A stretch of 9,543 nucleotides of DNA from Nitrospirota bacterium (GCA_021815285.1 JAKAHE010000073.1:1-9543), one strand, 5' to 3'. Counted from the first letter of the stretch, positions 1-7,453 are shown. Notes: generated from the sequence alone by a model not told the origin. Made by a program: numbers and translations.

Positions 1-28
1 TCACAGAACTCCGCAAAGTGGAATCTTC

Positions 29-2305
29 CTATTCGCACGGTATGAAAAGCCCCTTCCCGCGCGTAAAGCGGCCCCCCTCGTGAAGCGCCTTCGTCCCGGG
101 ATGCCCCTCGTCCGGGCATGGCCACTGTATGCCGTCCCCTTCGATGCGGCTGTAGGTGATTCCGGCGAAAAGCGGAGCGAGTTTCGAGATTTCGTTATCC
201 CATATATCCCGAGCGCTCTCCGATACCCAGTTCTGCCCCATGCGCCCGGCTATCTCGCGGAATATCCACCCCCCCGGCCTGGCCTGCCCCGCGGGTTCCT
301 TTACCTTGCGCACACGGCTTACCCGGCGCTCGCTGTTCGTGAAGGTGCCGTCGGCCTCGCACCATGCGGCGGAGGGCAGTATCACGTTGGCCATGCGGCT
401 GGTTTCGGTGGAGTGAGTATCCTGACATATGACAAGTTCGGCGGTAGCGAGGGCCTCTTTAAATGCCGGCAAATCTCCCGCCGGGTCTTCGCCGAAACAG
501 TAAAATGCCTTTATACCGCCGCCTGTCAGCGCGCCCGCAACAGCCGGGAACGCCATGCCCGGTTTCGGCGACAGTCCCGATACCTGCCAGGCCCTGTTGA
601 ATTTCTCGAGTATTGCGACATCCTGAATGCTCTGGTACCCCGGCAGCATGTCCGGCATGGCCCCCATGTCGCATGCTCCTCTGGCATTGGCGCGGGCGTC
701 GAGTATATTGATACCGCCGCCTTCTCCGAAACCGCCGAGCAACATCTGGAGGTTTGCGAGGGACGCTGCGGCGCCTGAGCCGGAGCCCCGGGCCGGAACA
801 TAGCATATTACGGCGGGCCTGGTCCGGGCAAGGCGGCGGGCAATATTACGGATTGTTTCGGCATCCGCGCCGGATAACTCAGCCGCGCGTTCCGGAGTGC
901 AAGTCGAAATAAACGCCTTGAACTCCTCGATCCCTTCGCAGTTATCCCGCACAAAATCCCTGTCGTAAAGCCCTTCCGATATTAATACTGCCGCAATGCC
1001 GTTTATGAACGCGGCTTCTGAGCCTTTGCCAATCACGGTTCCTGCTGCGGCATGTCCGGCAAGCGGGCCTGTTCCATAGCCCGCAATGATAAGCTCGGCC
1101 CCGCTCCGTACGGCGTTTTTAACAAATGTCGCCGCCACGGGATTTTCCTGGGCCATATCCGCGCCGATGCAGAAGATTGCCCTGGCGGAGGAAATCTCGG
1201 CGAACGAATTTGTCGCCGCGCCTGATCCCAATGATGCGGCAAGCGAGTTGCCTTCGCCGATGCGGTCGATATTATTTGCGCCTATTGCAGCCCTGAAGAG
1301 CTTCTGCATGTTGTAGGCGTCTTCGTTTGTCCCACGCGATGAGCACAGGCCAGAAACGGCATCCGGGCCGTGGCGGCGGACGATCTTCTTAAGACGCGAC
1401 GCCGCGAAGTCGAGCGCATCGTCCCATGAGGCCTTGCGGAGCTTGCCGTTCTTGCGTATCTGCGGCAATAGAAGGCGGTCTTTGCTGTATACGAAATCGT
1501 ACATGAAACGGCCCTTGACGCAGAGTCTGCCCATGTCCGGAGACGAGTTCTCGAAGGCTGTCATCTTTGCTATTTTCCCATCCTTCACGTGAACCGTCTG
1601 CTGGCATCCGACGCCGCATTGCGAACACGTGGTGCGGACTTTGTCTGTTTCCCAGATGCGGGCGGCCCCGCGGGCGGCCTTTTCCCTGAGCGCTCCGACA
1701 GGGCAGGCCTCCACGCACTGTCCGCACTCGACACACTTCGCCGGATCGGGCATTGGAAACCAGCCGGGGGAATCCTGATGCTCTTCACGGCGGCCAAACG
1801 GGTTTCTTATTGCGTCGTTCACCTGCACGTCCGAGCAGGCGGATATGCATCTGCCGCAGAGTATGCATTTGCTGTAATCGCGGATGATGAACGGATCGTC
1901 ATACGCCTCCGGGAACCTGTCCTTCGGCGGTAATGATTCAGAAGGCGCCGCTTCCTGGTTATACGCGAGGTCCTGGAGCCCGCATTCTCCATTTGCATCG
2001 CACGCGAGGCAGGCGTGCCTTCCCGACGCAAGGAGCATGTCTATGGTGCGGCGGCGGGATATTGCCACTCGCTCCGTATTCGTCCAGACCTCCATGCCTT
2101 CGCGCACCTGCGTGCTGCATGCGGGCAGAAGCCTCTCCGAACCTTCCACCTCGACGACGCATATGCGGCAGACGTCGCGGTGTCCGCTTTCGTTGTAATA
2201 ACACAGCGTGGGGATGTAAATGCCCGCGGCCTGGGCGGCTTCGAGTATCGTCTGGCCGGGCGAGAACGAAACCCACCGGCCGTCAAGGAGCATTGTAGAG
2301 TGCAT
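29..2305 (-). CDS. sfrA: SfrA-like / formate dehydrogenase alpha paralogue without active-site residues (758 aa)
   Basis: Probable electron-transfer subunit of a cytoplasmic NADP(H)-linked oxidoreductase. Seen: an N-terminal [2Fe-2S] ferredoxin domain (C35, C46, C49, C63), a NuoG-type Cys-rich segment (C99, C102, C108), two [4Fe-4S] motifs (C147/150/153/157 and C191/194/197/201), a molybdopterin-oxidoreductase [4Fe-4S] motif (C227, C230, C234, C262), then a molybdopterin-type core. Compared with the FdhA in this window, six residues including the catalytic Cys-His are deleted near residue 350, and the catalytic Arg is D536. The protein stops where FdhA continues into its C-terminal molybdopterin-binding domain, about 130-140 residues short. 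No signal peptide. The ATG is 11 bases after the stop of the flavoprotein gene; GGAGG sits only 4 bases upstream of it. It is the last visible gene of the operon. The sfrA name comes from remembered resemblance to Geobacter SfrA; a NuoG-like or HylA-like label would also fit. Formate dehydrogenase activity is unlikely. Confidence 0.8.
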   Translation of the reverse strand: MHSTMLLDGRWVSFSPGQTILEAAQAAGIYIPTLCYYNESGHRDVCRICVVEVEGSERLLPACSTQVREGMEVWTNTERVAISRRRTIDMLLASGRHACLACDANGECGLQDLAYNQEAAPSESLPPKDRFPEAYDDPFIIRDYSKCILCGRCISACSDVQVNDAIRNPFGRREEHQDSPGWFPMPDPAKCVECGQCVEACPVGALREKAARGAARIWETDKVRTTCSQCGVGCQQTVHVKDGKIAKMTAFENSSPDMGRLCVKGRFMYDFVYSKDRLLLPQIRKNGKLRKASWDDALDFAASRLKKIVRRHGPDAVSGLCSSRGTNEDAYNMQKLFRAAIGANNIDRIGEGNSLAASLGSGAATNSFAEISSARAIFCIGADMAQENPVAATFVKNAVRSGAELIIAGYGTGPLAGHAAAGTVIGKGSEAAFINGIAAVLISEGLYDRDFVRDNCEGIEEFKAFISTCTPERAAELSGADAETIRNIARRLARTRPAVICYVPARGSGSGAAASLANLQMLLGGFGEGGGINILDARANARGACDMGAMPDMLPGYQSIQDVAILEKFNRAWQVSGLSPKPGMAFPAVAGALTGGGIKAFYCFGEDPAGDLPAFKEALATAELVICQDTHSTETSRMANVILPSAAWCEADGTFTNSERRVSRVRKVKEPAGQARPGGWIFREIAGRMGQNWVSESARDIWDNEISKLAPLFAGITYSRIEGDGIQWPCPDEGHPGTKALHEGGRFTRGKGLFIPCE

Positions 2306-2316
2306 CTATCCTCCGT

Positions 2317-4218
2317 CTATCTAAGAGCCGCAATGGCTATGCGGTAGCAGCGAAGGCATCTGCCGGCCTCCTGCCTCGCCTCTGCCGGCGAGAGGCAGCC
2401 TTCCACTTCTTCAAAACTGTGGATGCGCGTCTCCGGGTCAGTCATGGGCGGGTGATGCCTGTGCGTAAGAACTGCAAACGGCGCATCGTCCGAATGGCCC
2501 GGCCTGCTTAAGGCTAAAACCGCCTTGTCGAGCCAGTCCTCTCCACGTGGCGCGCTCTCGCCTTTTTCAAGATAATCCATTATGGAACGCGCCGCGCGCC
2601 TTCCCGCCGCAAGCGCCGCAACAAGGGTGCTCGGGCCGGTTACGCAATCGCCGCCGCCGAAGATATACGGCGCACTGGAGCGCATGGTTATGGGGTCTAC
2701 CGCCAGCGTGCGGTTTTTGTTGACACCGACACCCTCAGGAACGAACCTGTCCACCTCGCAGGACTGGCCGATGGCGGGCACGATGGCGTCGCAGTCTATA
2801 ATGAAATTGGACTTTTCTTCCGGAATCGGCTTTCTTCTTCCAGATGCGTCCGGCTTGCCCAGTGTCATCCTGACGCATTCGAGAGCCGTTATCCGACCGC
2901 CGCTCGCGTGTATCCTGACGGGCGCGACGAGCGTGTGGAATTTTACCCCTTCGTCCTTGGAATCGGCTATTTCGAATGGGTCTGCGGGCATCTCCTTTTC
3001 CGTGCGCCTGTAGAGCAGGTTTACGTCCGTGAAGCCGAGCCTGCGCGCGGAACGGACACAGTCCATAGCCACGTTGCCGCCGCCGATGACAAGAATCTTC
3101 CTTCCCGAGAGCGGTTTCTCGCCGAAAGCTACCCGGCGCAGGAAGTCCACTCCCGGCATATATCCCCTGTAGCCGGCGTCCTCTCCCTCGCACCCCATCG
3201 CGGATGAATTCGGCGCGCCCGCCGCTATGAAAACAGCCTTGTAACCCTGATCGAGCATCTGCGGGATTGTTATGTCCTCGCCCACCTTCACGCTATAGCG
3301 AATTTCCGCGCCCACGGCCTCGACCCTCGCGGCCTCTCCCCTGAGAATATCGCGCGGGAGGCGGTAGTCCGGTATGCCTACTGCGGCCATTCCGCCAGGC
3401 TCCGGCAGGGCCTCGAAGATAGTGGAACGGTATCCCTGGAGGCCGAGATAATATGCGCAGGAAAGCCCCGCAGGACCAGCGCCGACAATTGCCACTTTTT
3501 CATCCCTTAACGGCCTTTCGGGGAGCGACGCTTTTCCGGAGGCAAGCTCGATGTCGGCGGCGACTCTCTTCAAGTGCCTTATGGCGATCGGTTCGTCGAT
3601 TGCCCCGCGTCTGCACTTCAGCTCGCAGTCCTTTACGCATACCCGGCCTATCGTGCCGGGCATACAGCAGGTATTGCGCACAATCCTTATGGCCTCGTCC
3701 CAGTGCCGCATCCTGATTTTTTCGACATATCCGGGGATATTTACGCGGGTTGGGCACGCGCTGATACATGGCGCCGTCACCTGGCAGACATATTCTCCGC
3801 GCGGCACCGGCTTCGCCTCGCGGATTGCCTCTATAAACCTTTCGCGGAAACTGTAAATCGCGTCGAGTATCGGATGCGGAGAGGTCAGGCCTATGTCGCA
3901 GCGCGCTGATTCGTGGACATAGCCCGCCACCGCCTCCAGCCTGTCTATGTCTTCCATGACGCCGCACCCGTCGCAGATCCGCTCCATTATCTCCGCCATC
4001 TCCTCCATGCCCATGCGGCACGGGAAGCACTGGCCGCAGGACTCCGCCTTCGCGCGGGACACATATTCACGCGTCATGTCCACAATATCGACGGAATCGT
4101 CGGAGATAATAAGCCCGCTCCAGCCCATCAGCGCCCTGATAGGCAGTTCCTTAGGGAAAGTGTGTGGCGCGCCGGCGCCGGACAGTCCGTCGGTACCCCA
4201 TGTAGAAAAAACGGTCAT
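2317..4218 (-). CDS. sfrB: SfrB-like NADPH oxidoreductase: NuoF-type Fe-S tail fused to GltD/NfnB-type flavoprotein (633 aa)
   Basis: FAD-dependent oxidoreductase that probably exchanges electrons between NADP(H) and the Fe-S chains of its neighbours. Seen: residues 30-110 resemble the C-terminal [4Fe-4S] part of NuoF (C61, C64, C67, C107), without NuoF's FMN/NADH domain. Residues 140-220 form the GltD/dihydropyrimidine-dehydrogenase Fe-S domain (C145, C151, C155, C184/185, C194, C198, C202). The FAD motif GAGPAG is at 246-251. A second Rossmann motif GGGNVAMD at 379-386, with Arg404-Arg405, suits NADPH. A FAD-closing segment GGGDC is near 521, and the protein ends with C621-x2-C624. The ATG at 4218 is chosen over an in-frame TTG at 4227, because AAGGAG directly abuts that TTG but lies 9 bases from the ATG. 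It is often annotated as glutamate synthase small subunit; with no large subunit nearby and a NuoF tail, that role is unlikely. Naming rests on remembered family resemblance. Confidence 0.82.
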   Translation of the reverse strand: MTVFSTWGTDGLSGAGAPHTFPKELPIRALMGWSGLIISDDSVDIVDMTREYVSRAKAESCGQCFPCRMGMEEMAEIMERICDGCGVMEDIDRLEAVAGYVHESARCDIGLTSPHPILDAIYSFRERFIEAIREAKPVPRGEYVCQVTAPCISACPTRVNIPGYVEKIRMRHWDEAIRIVRNTCCMPGTIGRVCVKDCELKCRRGAIDEPIAIRHLKRVAADIELASGKASLPERPLRDEKVAIVGAGPAGLSCAYYLGLQGYRSTIFEALPEPGGMAAVGIPDYRLPRDILRGEAARVEAVGAEIRYSVKVGEDITIPQMLDQGYKAVFIAAGAPNSSAMGCEGEDAGYRGYMPGVDFLRRVAFGEKPLSGRKILVIGGGNVAMDCVRSARRLGFTDVNLLYRRTEKEMPADPFEIADSKDEGVKFHTLVAPVRIHASGGRITALECVRMTLGKPDASGRRKPIPEEKSNFIIDCDAIVPAIGQSCEVDRFVPEGVGVNKNRTLAVDPITMRSSAPYIFGGGDCVTGPSTLVAALAAGRRAARSIMDYLEKGESAPRGEDWLDKAVLALSRPGHSDDAPFAVLTHRHHPPMTDPETRIHSFEEVEGCLSPAEARQEAGRCLRCYRIAIAALR

Positions 4219-4227
4219 AATCGGCAA

Positions 4228-4233
4228 CTCCTT
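4228..4233 (-). promoter_or_regulatory. Ribosome binding site deciding the sfrB-like start
   Basis: On the minus strand this reads AAGGAG. It is 9 bases from the ATG at 4218-4216 and immediately adjacent to the upstream in-frame TTG at 4227-4225. The spacing excludes the TTG and shortens the protein by three residues, to 633. Confidence 0.8.
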
Positions 4234-4254
4234 GAAAAATCCGTGCGAAAAACC

Positions 4255-6963
4255 TCAGCCAAGCTTCTCCACGCGGACGGCGCAGACCTTGTACTCAGGG
4301 CACTTTACCACAGAATCGTATGTGCTGTTGGTTACAAGGTTCGTAAGAGCATCCTGGTAATGGAACGACATCCAGACCGTGCCAATCGGGGACTTGTCCG
4401 TTACCGCCGCTTTTACCTCCACCTCTCCGCGCCTGGAGACGACCTTGACGGTCTCGCCGTCGATGATATTCAGACGCGACGCGTCGTACGGGTTCATCTC
4501 GACGGTCTCGTGGTCCCACACCTTGTATATCCCGGTGCGCCTGGTCATGGAGCCGTTGTTGTAGTGCTCCCGCCTGCGCCCGGTGCTTAAGATAAATTCA
4601 TATTCGGAATCCGGCCACTCCGAGGGTTCCCTGAAGTCTATCGGCGTGAATACACCAAGACCGTCTGGGTGCGAAAATTTCTCCGTATACATGGTCTCCG
4701 TGCCCTTGGAGCCTGGCGGGCAGGGCCACTGTATCCCCTTTTCCCTAAGTCCCTCCCATGTGCAGCCGCCGATGAAGTGGTCGGCTACTTTCGTCATCTC
4801 GTCGAATATCTCGGACGCATGGGAATATTTCGGGCCGTCATAGCCCATACGCTCCATGACCTCGCATATAACCTGCCAGTTCTCTTTGCCCGAAAGGGGC
4901 GGGATAGCCTGGTTCACAAGCTGTATGCGCCGCTCGCCGTTTGCGTAAGTTCCGTTCTGCTCTGCAAACGACGACGCCGGAAGAACGACATGCGCAAACC
5001 TGGCCGTCTCGGTCATGAACATCTCCTGAACGACGAGGAAATCGAGCGCGCTGAGGTTTTTGCGGATGTGCGATATGTCCGGGTCTGTATGCGCCGGGTC
5101 TTCGCCGAGTATGTAGAACCCGCGTATTTTCTTGTCAACCATCATGGAAAGCATTTCCGTGGAGCGAAGCCCCGGATTCTCCGGCATTTTCGCTCCCCAC
5201 GCCTTCTCGAACTTTGCCCGGGCAACCGGGTCGGCCACCTTCTGGTATCCGATGAATATGTCCGGCAGGGCGCCCATGTCGCATGCGCCCTGGACGTTAT
5301 TCTGCCCGCGAAGGACGTTTACGCCTGTCGAGGGACGCCCGACGCTGCCCGTGAGAAGCGCCAGGTGCCCCAGGCTCATGACGCCCTGCGTGCCCCAGGC
5401 GTGTTCCGTGATGCCGAGGCTGTAATATATCATCAGGTTCTTAGCCTCGCCCATCATCCGGGCGGCTTCCTTAATCACCGATGGCGAAACCCCGGTTATC
5501 CTCGCGGTATACTCCGGCGTAAACTTCTCAAGGTTCTTCGCAAAAGCCTCGAAACCCTTCGTCCGTTTCTCGATAAACTCTTTGTCGTGCAGACCCTCTT
5601 TCACGATAATGTGCATAAGCCCGGAGAAAAGCGCGACGTTCGTGCCGGGGCGCAGCGGGAGAAAACAGTCCGCATGTTTGACAAGCTCTATCCTGCGCGG
5701 GTCGGCGACTATGAGTTTTGCGCCGTTTTTCACCGCCCGCTTTATGTTCATGCCTATAATCGGATGCGCCTCGGTGGTGTTCGAGCCGGTTACGAAGAGC
5801 ACGTCCCCGCCATAGACCTGGTCGAAGGAATTGGTGGCCGCGCCCGTTCCGAACACCGCCGAAAGCCCGGCGACTGAAGGGGAATGGCATACCCGTGCGC
5901 AGTTGTCCACGTTATTCGTGCCGAACACCGCGCGAGCGAGCTTCGTAAGCAGGTAGTTATCCTCGTTCACGGAGCGGGAGCAGGCGAATACGCCCAGGCT
6001 GTCCGAACCGTATTTCTCCTTTATCTCCTTGAAGTTACTGGCAATAAGGTCGTACGCCTCGTCCCACGTGGCAGGGAAAAACTCGCCGTCTTTCTTTATA
6101 AGCGGCGTGGTTATGCGCTCCATGCTATGGACAAATTCATATCCGAAACGCCCCTTGACACACGTTCTGCCCCAGTTTACAGGCCCCTCCTTGGAACCTT
6201 CTGCCTTCACGACTCTTTTTGTTTTGGGGTTTACATAAAGGTCTATGCTGCAACCGGTGCCGCAGTACGGGCACGTCGTGCGGACTTTTTTGAGGTCCCA
6301 GCTCCTGCCGCAGTGCTTCTCGCGCTTTCCCATGAGGGCGCCCGTCGGGCAGGCGGTTATGCACTGGCCGCAAAGCTCGCAGTCTGCGAGCGCGCTGTCC
6401 TTGTCCTTCGGGACGTCGGCTATCGCCGTAAAACCCTTTACGGTGTCGCAGCCTATGGCGCCCCGGACGACTATCTCGTTGCAGGTGCGGACGCATCGGC
6501 TGCACATGATGCACTTGTTTCTGTCCCACTCGATAAGCGGGTTGTTGTCCTCGATGGGGTAATTGCTCTTTGCCCGGCCCCAGTCGGACGTTATTTCGCC
6601 CGCCGGGAGGTATTTGTGGGCAAGGGTTTCAAGTTCGCATCTGCCGTTTTTCTCGCAGACCATGCAGTTGTTAGGATGATTTGACAGGATAAGCCTCAGG
6701 ACGCTCCTCCTCGCCGCGAGTATGTCGTCGTCTTCCGTTACGACCCTCATTCCCTTATAAATCCGCGTGTTACAGGCAGGAATAAGCCCGGAGGCGCAAT
6801 CGACTTTCACGACGCACATCCTGCATACCCCAAGGGGTTTCAGGCCGTCCATATGGCACAGCGTCGGGATGTAACAACCTGCTTTTTTTGCCGCCTCGAC
6901 TATGGTCTGGCCCTCTTCGGCAACGACCTTTGCACCGTTTATCGTGATATTTATTTCAGCCAT
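4255..6963 (-). CDS. fdhA: Formate dehydrogenase catalytic (alpha) subunit, Cys-type, NAD(P)-linked cytoplasmic family (902 aa)
   Basis: Mo- or W-bis-MGD enzyme interconverting formate and CO2 in the cytoplasm. Domains seen in order: [2Fe-2S] ferredoxin domain (C36, C47, C50, C64); NuoG-type His-Cys3 cluster (H96, C100, C103, C109); two [4Fe-4S] motifs (C151/154/157/161 and C195/198/201/205); the molybdopterin [4Fe-4S] motif (C231, C234, C238 and a Cys in GRTCVKG); the molybdopterin core; and the C-terminal molybdopterin-binding domain (about 770-900). The catalytic residue is C359 (codon TGC, so not selenocysteine), followed by H360; R552 in NVLRGQNN matches the essential Arg of E. coli FdhF. 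The length fits the roughly 900-residue FdhA family. No Tat signal. The start ATG has AAGGGG 6 bases upstream. It is the first gene of the three-gene operon. The usual NuoE/NuoF-type partner subunits are absent, and the GltD-like flavoprotein downstream takes their place. Choice of Mo or W cannot be read from the sequence. Confidence 0.92.
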   Translation of the reverse strand: MAEINITINGAKVVAEEGQTIVEAAKKAGCYIPTLCHMDGLKPLGVCRMCVVKVDCASGLIPACNTRIYKGMRVVTEDDDILAARRSVLRLILSNHPNNCMVCEKNGRCELETLAHKYLPAGEITSDWGRAKSNYPIEDNNPLIEWDRNKCIMCSRCVRTCNEIVVRGAIGCDTVKGFTAIADVPKDKDSALADCELCGQCITACPTGALMGKREKHCGRSWDLKKVRTTCPYCGTGCSIDLYVNPKTKRVVKAEGSKEGPVNWGRTCVKGRFGYEFVHSMERITTPLIKKDGEFFPATWDEAYDLIASNFKEIKEKYGSDSLGVFACSRSVNEDNYLLTKLARAVFGTNNVDNCARVCHSPSVAGLSAVFGTGAATNSFDQVYGGDVLFVTGSNTTEAHPIIGMNIKRAVKNGAKLIVADPRRIELVKHADCFLPLRPGTNVALFSGLMHIIVKEGLHDKEFIEKRTKGFEAFAKNLEKFTPEYTARITGVSPSVIKEAARMMGEAKNLMIYYSLGITEHAWGTQGVMSLGHLALLTGSVGRPSTGVNVLRGQNNVQGACDMGALPDIFIGYQKVADPVARAKFEKAWGAKMPENPGLRSTEMLSMMVDKKIRGFYILGEDPAHTDPDISHIRKNLSALDFLVVQEMFMTETARFAHVVLPASSFAEQNGTYANGERRIQLVNQAIPPLSGKENWQVICEVMERMGYDGPKYSHASEIFDEMTKVADHFIGGCTWEGLREKGIQWPCPPGSKGTETMYTEKFSHPDGLGVFTPIDFREPSEWPDSEYEFILSTGRRREHYNNGSMTRRTGIYKVWDHETVEMNPYDASRLNIIDGETVKVVSRRGEVEVKAAVTDKSPIGTVWMSFHYQDALTNLVTNSTYDSVVKCPEYKVCAVRVEKLG

Positions 6964-7017
6964 TAATATCCCCTTTTTAAGGAAAATTTTACGACGGCGG
7001 GGCGGCCAAAAACCGCT

Positions 7018-7034
7018 TTGGCACGTCCCATGCC
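7018..7034 (+). promoter_or_regulatory. Sigma-54-like promoter element, orientation uncertain
   Basis: The plus strand reads TGGCACG, four bases, then ATGC, close to the -24/-12 consensus TGGCACG-N4-TTGC with correct GG-to-GC spacing. It would start a transcript near 7045 running antisense to the fdhA leader towards the small Cys-rich gene. The element is also a small inverted repeat (GGCA...TGCC), so the minus strand carries a weaker match (AGGCATG-N4-GTGC). It may simply be an RNA hairpin in the fdhA leader. Confidence 0.3.
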
Positions 7035-7071
7035 TACCGGCACGAGTTCACGTAAGTGTTTATGAAATTTT

Positions 7072-7112
7072 AAAAAAACCGAAATACCCTGGCTTGGGGA
7101 CACCGGTATCGG
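7072..7112 (-). terminator. Intrinsic terminator / attenuator in the fdhA leader
   Basis: Read on the minus strand, CCGATACC pairs with GGTATTTCGG (8 pairs with a two-base bulge) across a 16-base loop, followed directly by seven T. It lies about 125 bases after the predicted transcription start and about 110 bases before the fdhA ATG, so it would control read-through into the operon rather than end an upstream gene. Confidence 0.55.
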
Positions 7113-7237
7113 CGCCGCGCGGAAACTCCTTTCCAAGGTACGGGAAACCATGCTCTTTCGGGCATGACCCTGTCGGCCAGCGTCCATGGCCGTGCGAATG
7201 GCTTTAGGGAACGCGGGCTTCAGAGTAAAGTTTTCAG
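7113..7237 (-). ncRNA. Structured 5' leader of fdhA, candidate riboswitch aptamer
   Basis: On the minus strand between the predicted start and the attenuator three local hairpins are visible: CGGCC/GGCCG at 7192-7174, CATGC/GCATG flanked by GGG/CCC at 7170-7142, and GGAAA/TTTCC at 7134-7121. Structured RNA followed by a terminator upstream of a molybdoenzyme operon suggests cofactor-sensing control. Moco/Tuco RNA is the obvious candidate class, but I could not match its consensus from memory, so the class is unassigned. Confidence 0.4.
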
Positions 7238-7243
7238 AATTGC

Positions 7244-7272
7244 AGAATACAGTATCTAAATGACCTTGTCAA
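7244..7272 (-). promoter_or_regulatory. Sigma-70-type promoter for the fdhA operon
   Basis: On the minus strand, TTGACA (7272-7267) and TATTCT (7249-7244) are separated by exactly 17 bases. The -35 matches all six consensus positions and the -10 matches four. Transcription would begin near 7237, giving a 274-base leader before fdhA. Confidence 0.6.
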
Positions 7273-7453
7273 GCGTCAAAAAATGGGCTCCAAAACCCCT
7301 CAGCAGCGCCCTGAAAAACGCCCATGCAACGCAAAAAATGCCCTGAAATGCGCCCGTAAATTTCTACAAACGAAAACCAGAACACACTGCTTGTTTTTCA
7401 TTGATTTTCATTTTCTATAATGCGGGACAGGCAAGCGCCGCGCTTATTGCGGT
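7273..7453. other. Non-coding divergent control region
   Basis: This stretch lies between the -35 elements of the two divergent promoters. No gene is supported in it. It is A/T-rich in runs and holds short direct repeats (7277-7355), a repeated TTTTCATT motif near 7395-7412, and a TATAAT at 7416-7421 with only a poorly spaced -35. It probably binds regulators of fdhA and/or the small gene, but no known operator was recognised. Confidence 0.5.
7308..7355. repeat. Short direct repeat with 32-bp period
   Basis: GCCCTGAAAAACGCCC at 7308-7323 and GCCCTGAAATGCGCCC at 7340-7355 match at 14 of 16 positions, with starts 32 bases apart (about three helical turns). A second repeated word, CAAAAAATG, occurs at 7277-7285 and 7332-7340. 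The pattern suits tandem protein-binding sites upstream of the fdhA promoter. Confidence 0.45.

Noticed and set aside
1..28. Possible start of a further operon gene (GGAG then GTG on the minus strand at the window edge).
   Set aside because: Only one base remains after the putative GTG, so there is no coding evidence. The operon may well continue beyond the window.
2317..4218. Glutamate synthase small subunit (gltD), tempting because glnA and glnB are nearby.
   Set aside because: There is no gltB, the gene sits in a formate dehydrogenase operon, it is separated from glnA by the small gene and control region, and it carries a NuoF-type N-terminal extension.
5884..5892. Selenocysteine at the FdhA active site.
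   Set aside because: The codon at position 359 is TGC, not TGA, and no in-frame TGA occurs in the gene before its stop. This is a Cys-type enzyme.
4669..6684. Long plus-strand open frames (402 and 266 codons) opposite fdhA.
   Set aside because: They lie entirely opposite a clearly functional gene with intact motifs, lack family motifs and ribosome binding sites, and arise from the GC-rich codon pattern of fdhA.
6963..7187. A 74-codon minus-strand open frame in the fdhA leader whose TAA overlaps the fdhA ATG (TAATG).
   Set aside because: The overlap looks like translational coupling, but there is no convincing ribosome binding site, the product resembles nothing I know, it is strongly basic, and it spans the hairpins and U-run of the predicted attenuator. 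It is better explained as an open frame across a structured RNA, though homologues with conserved protein sequence would change this.
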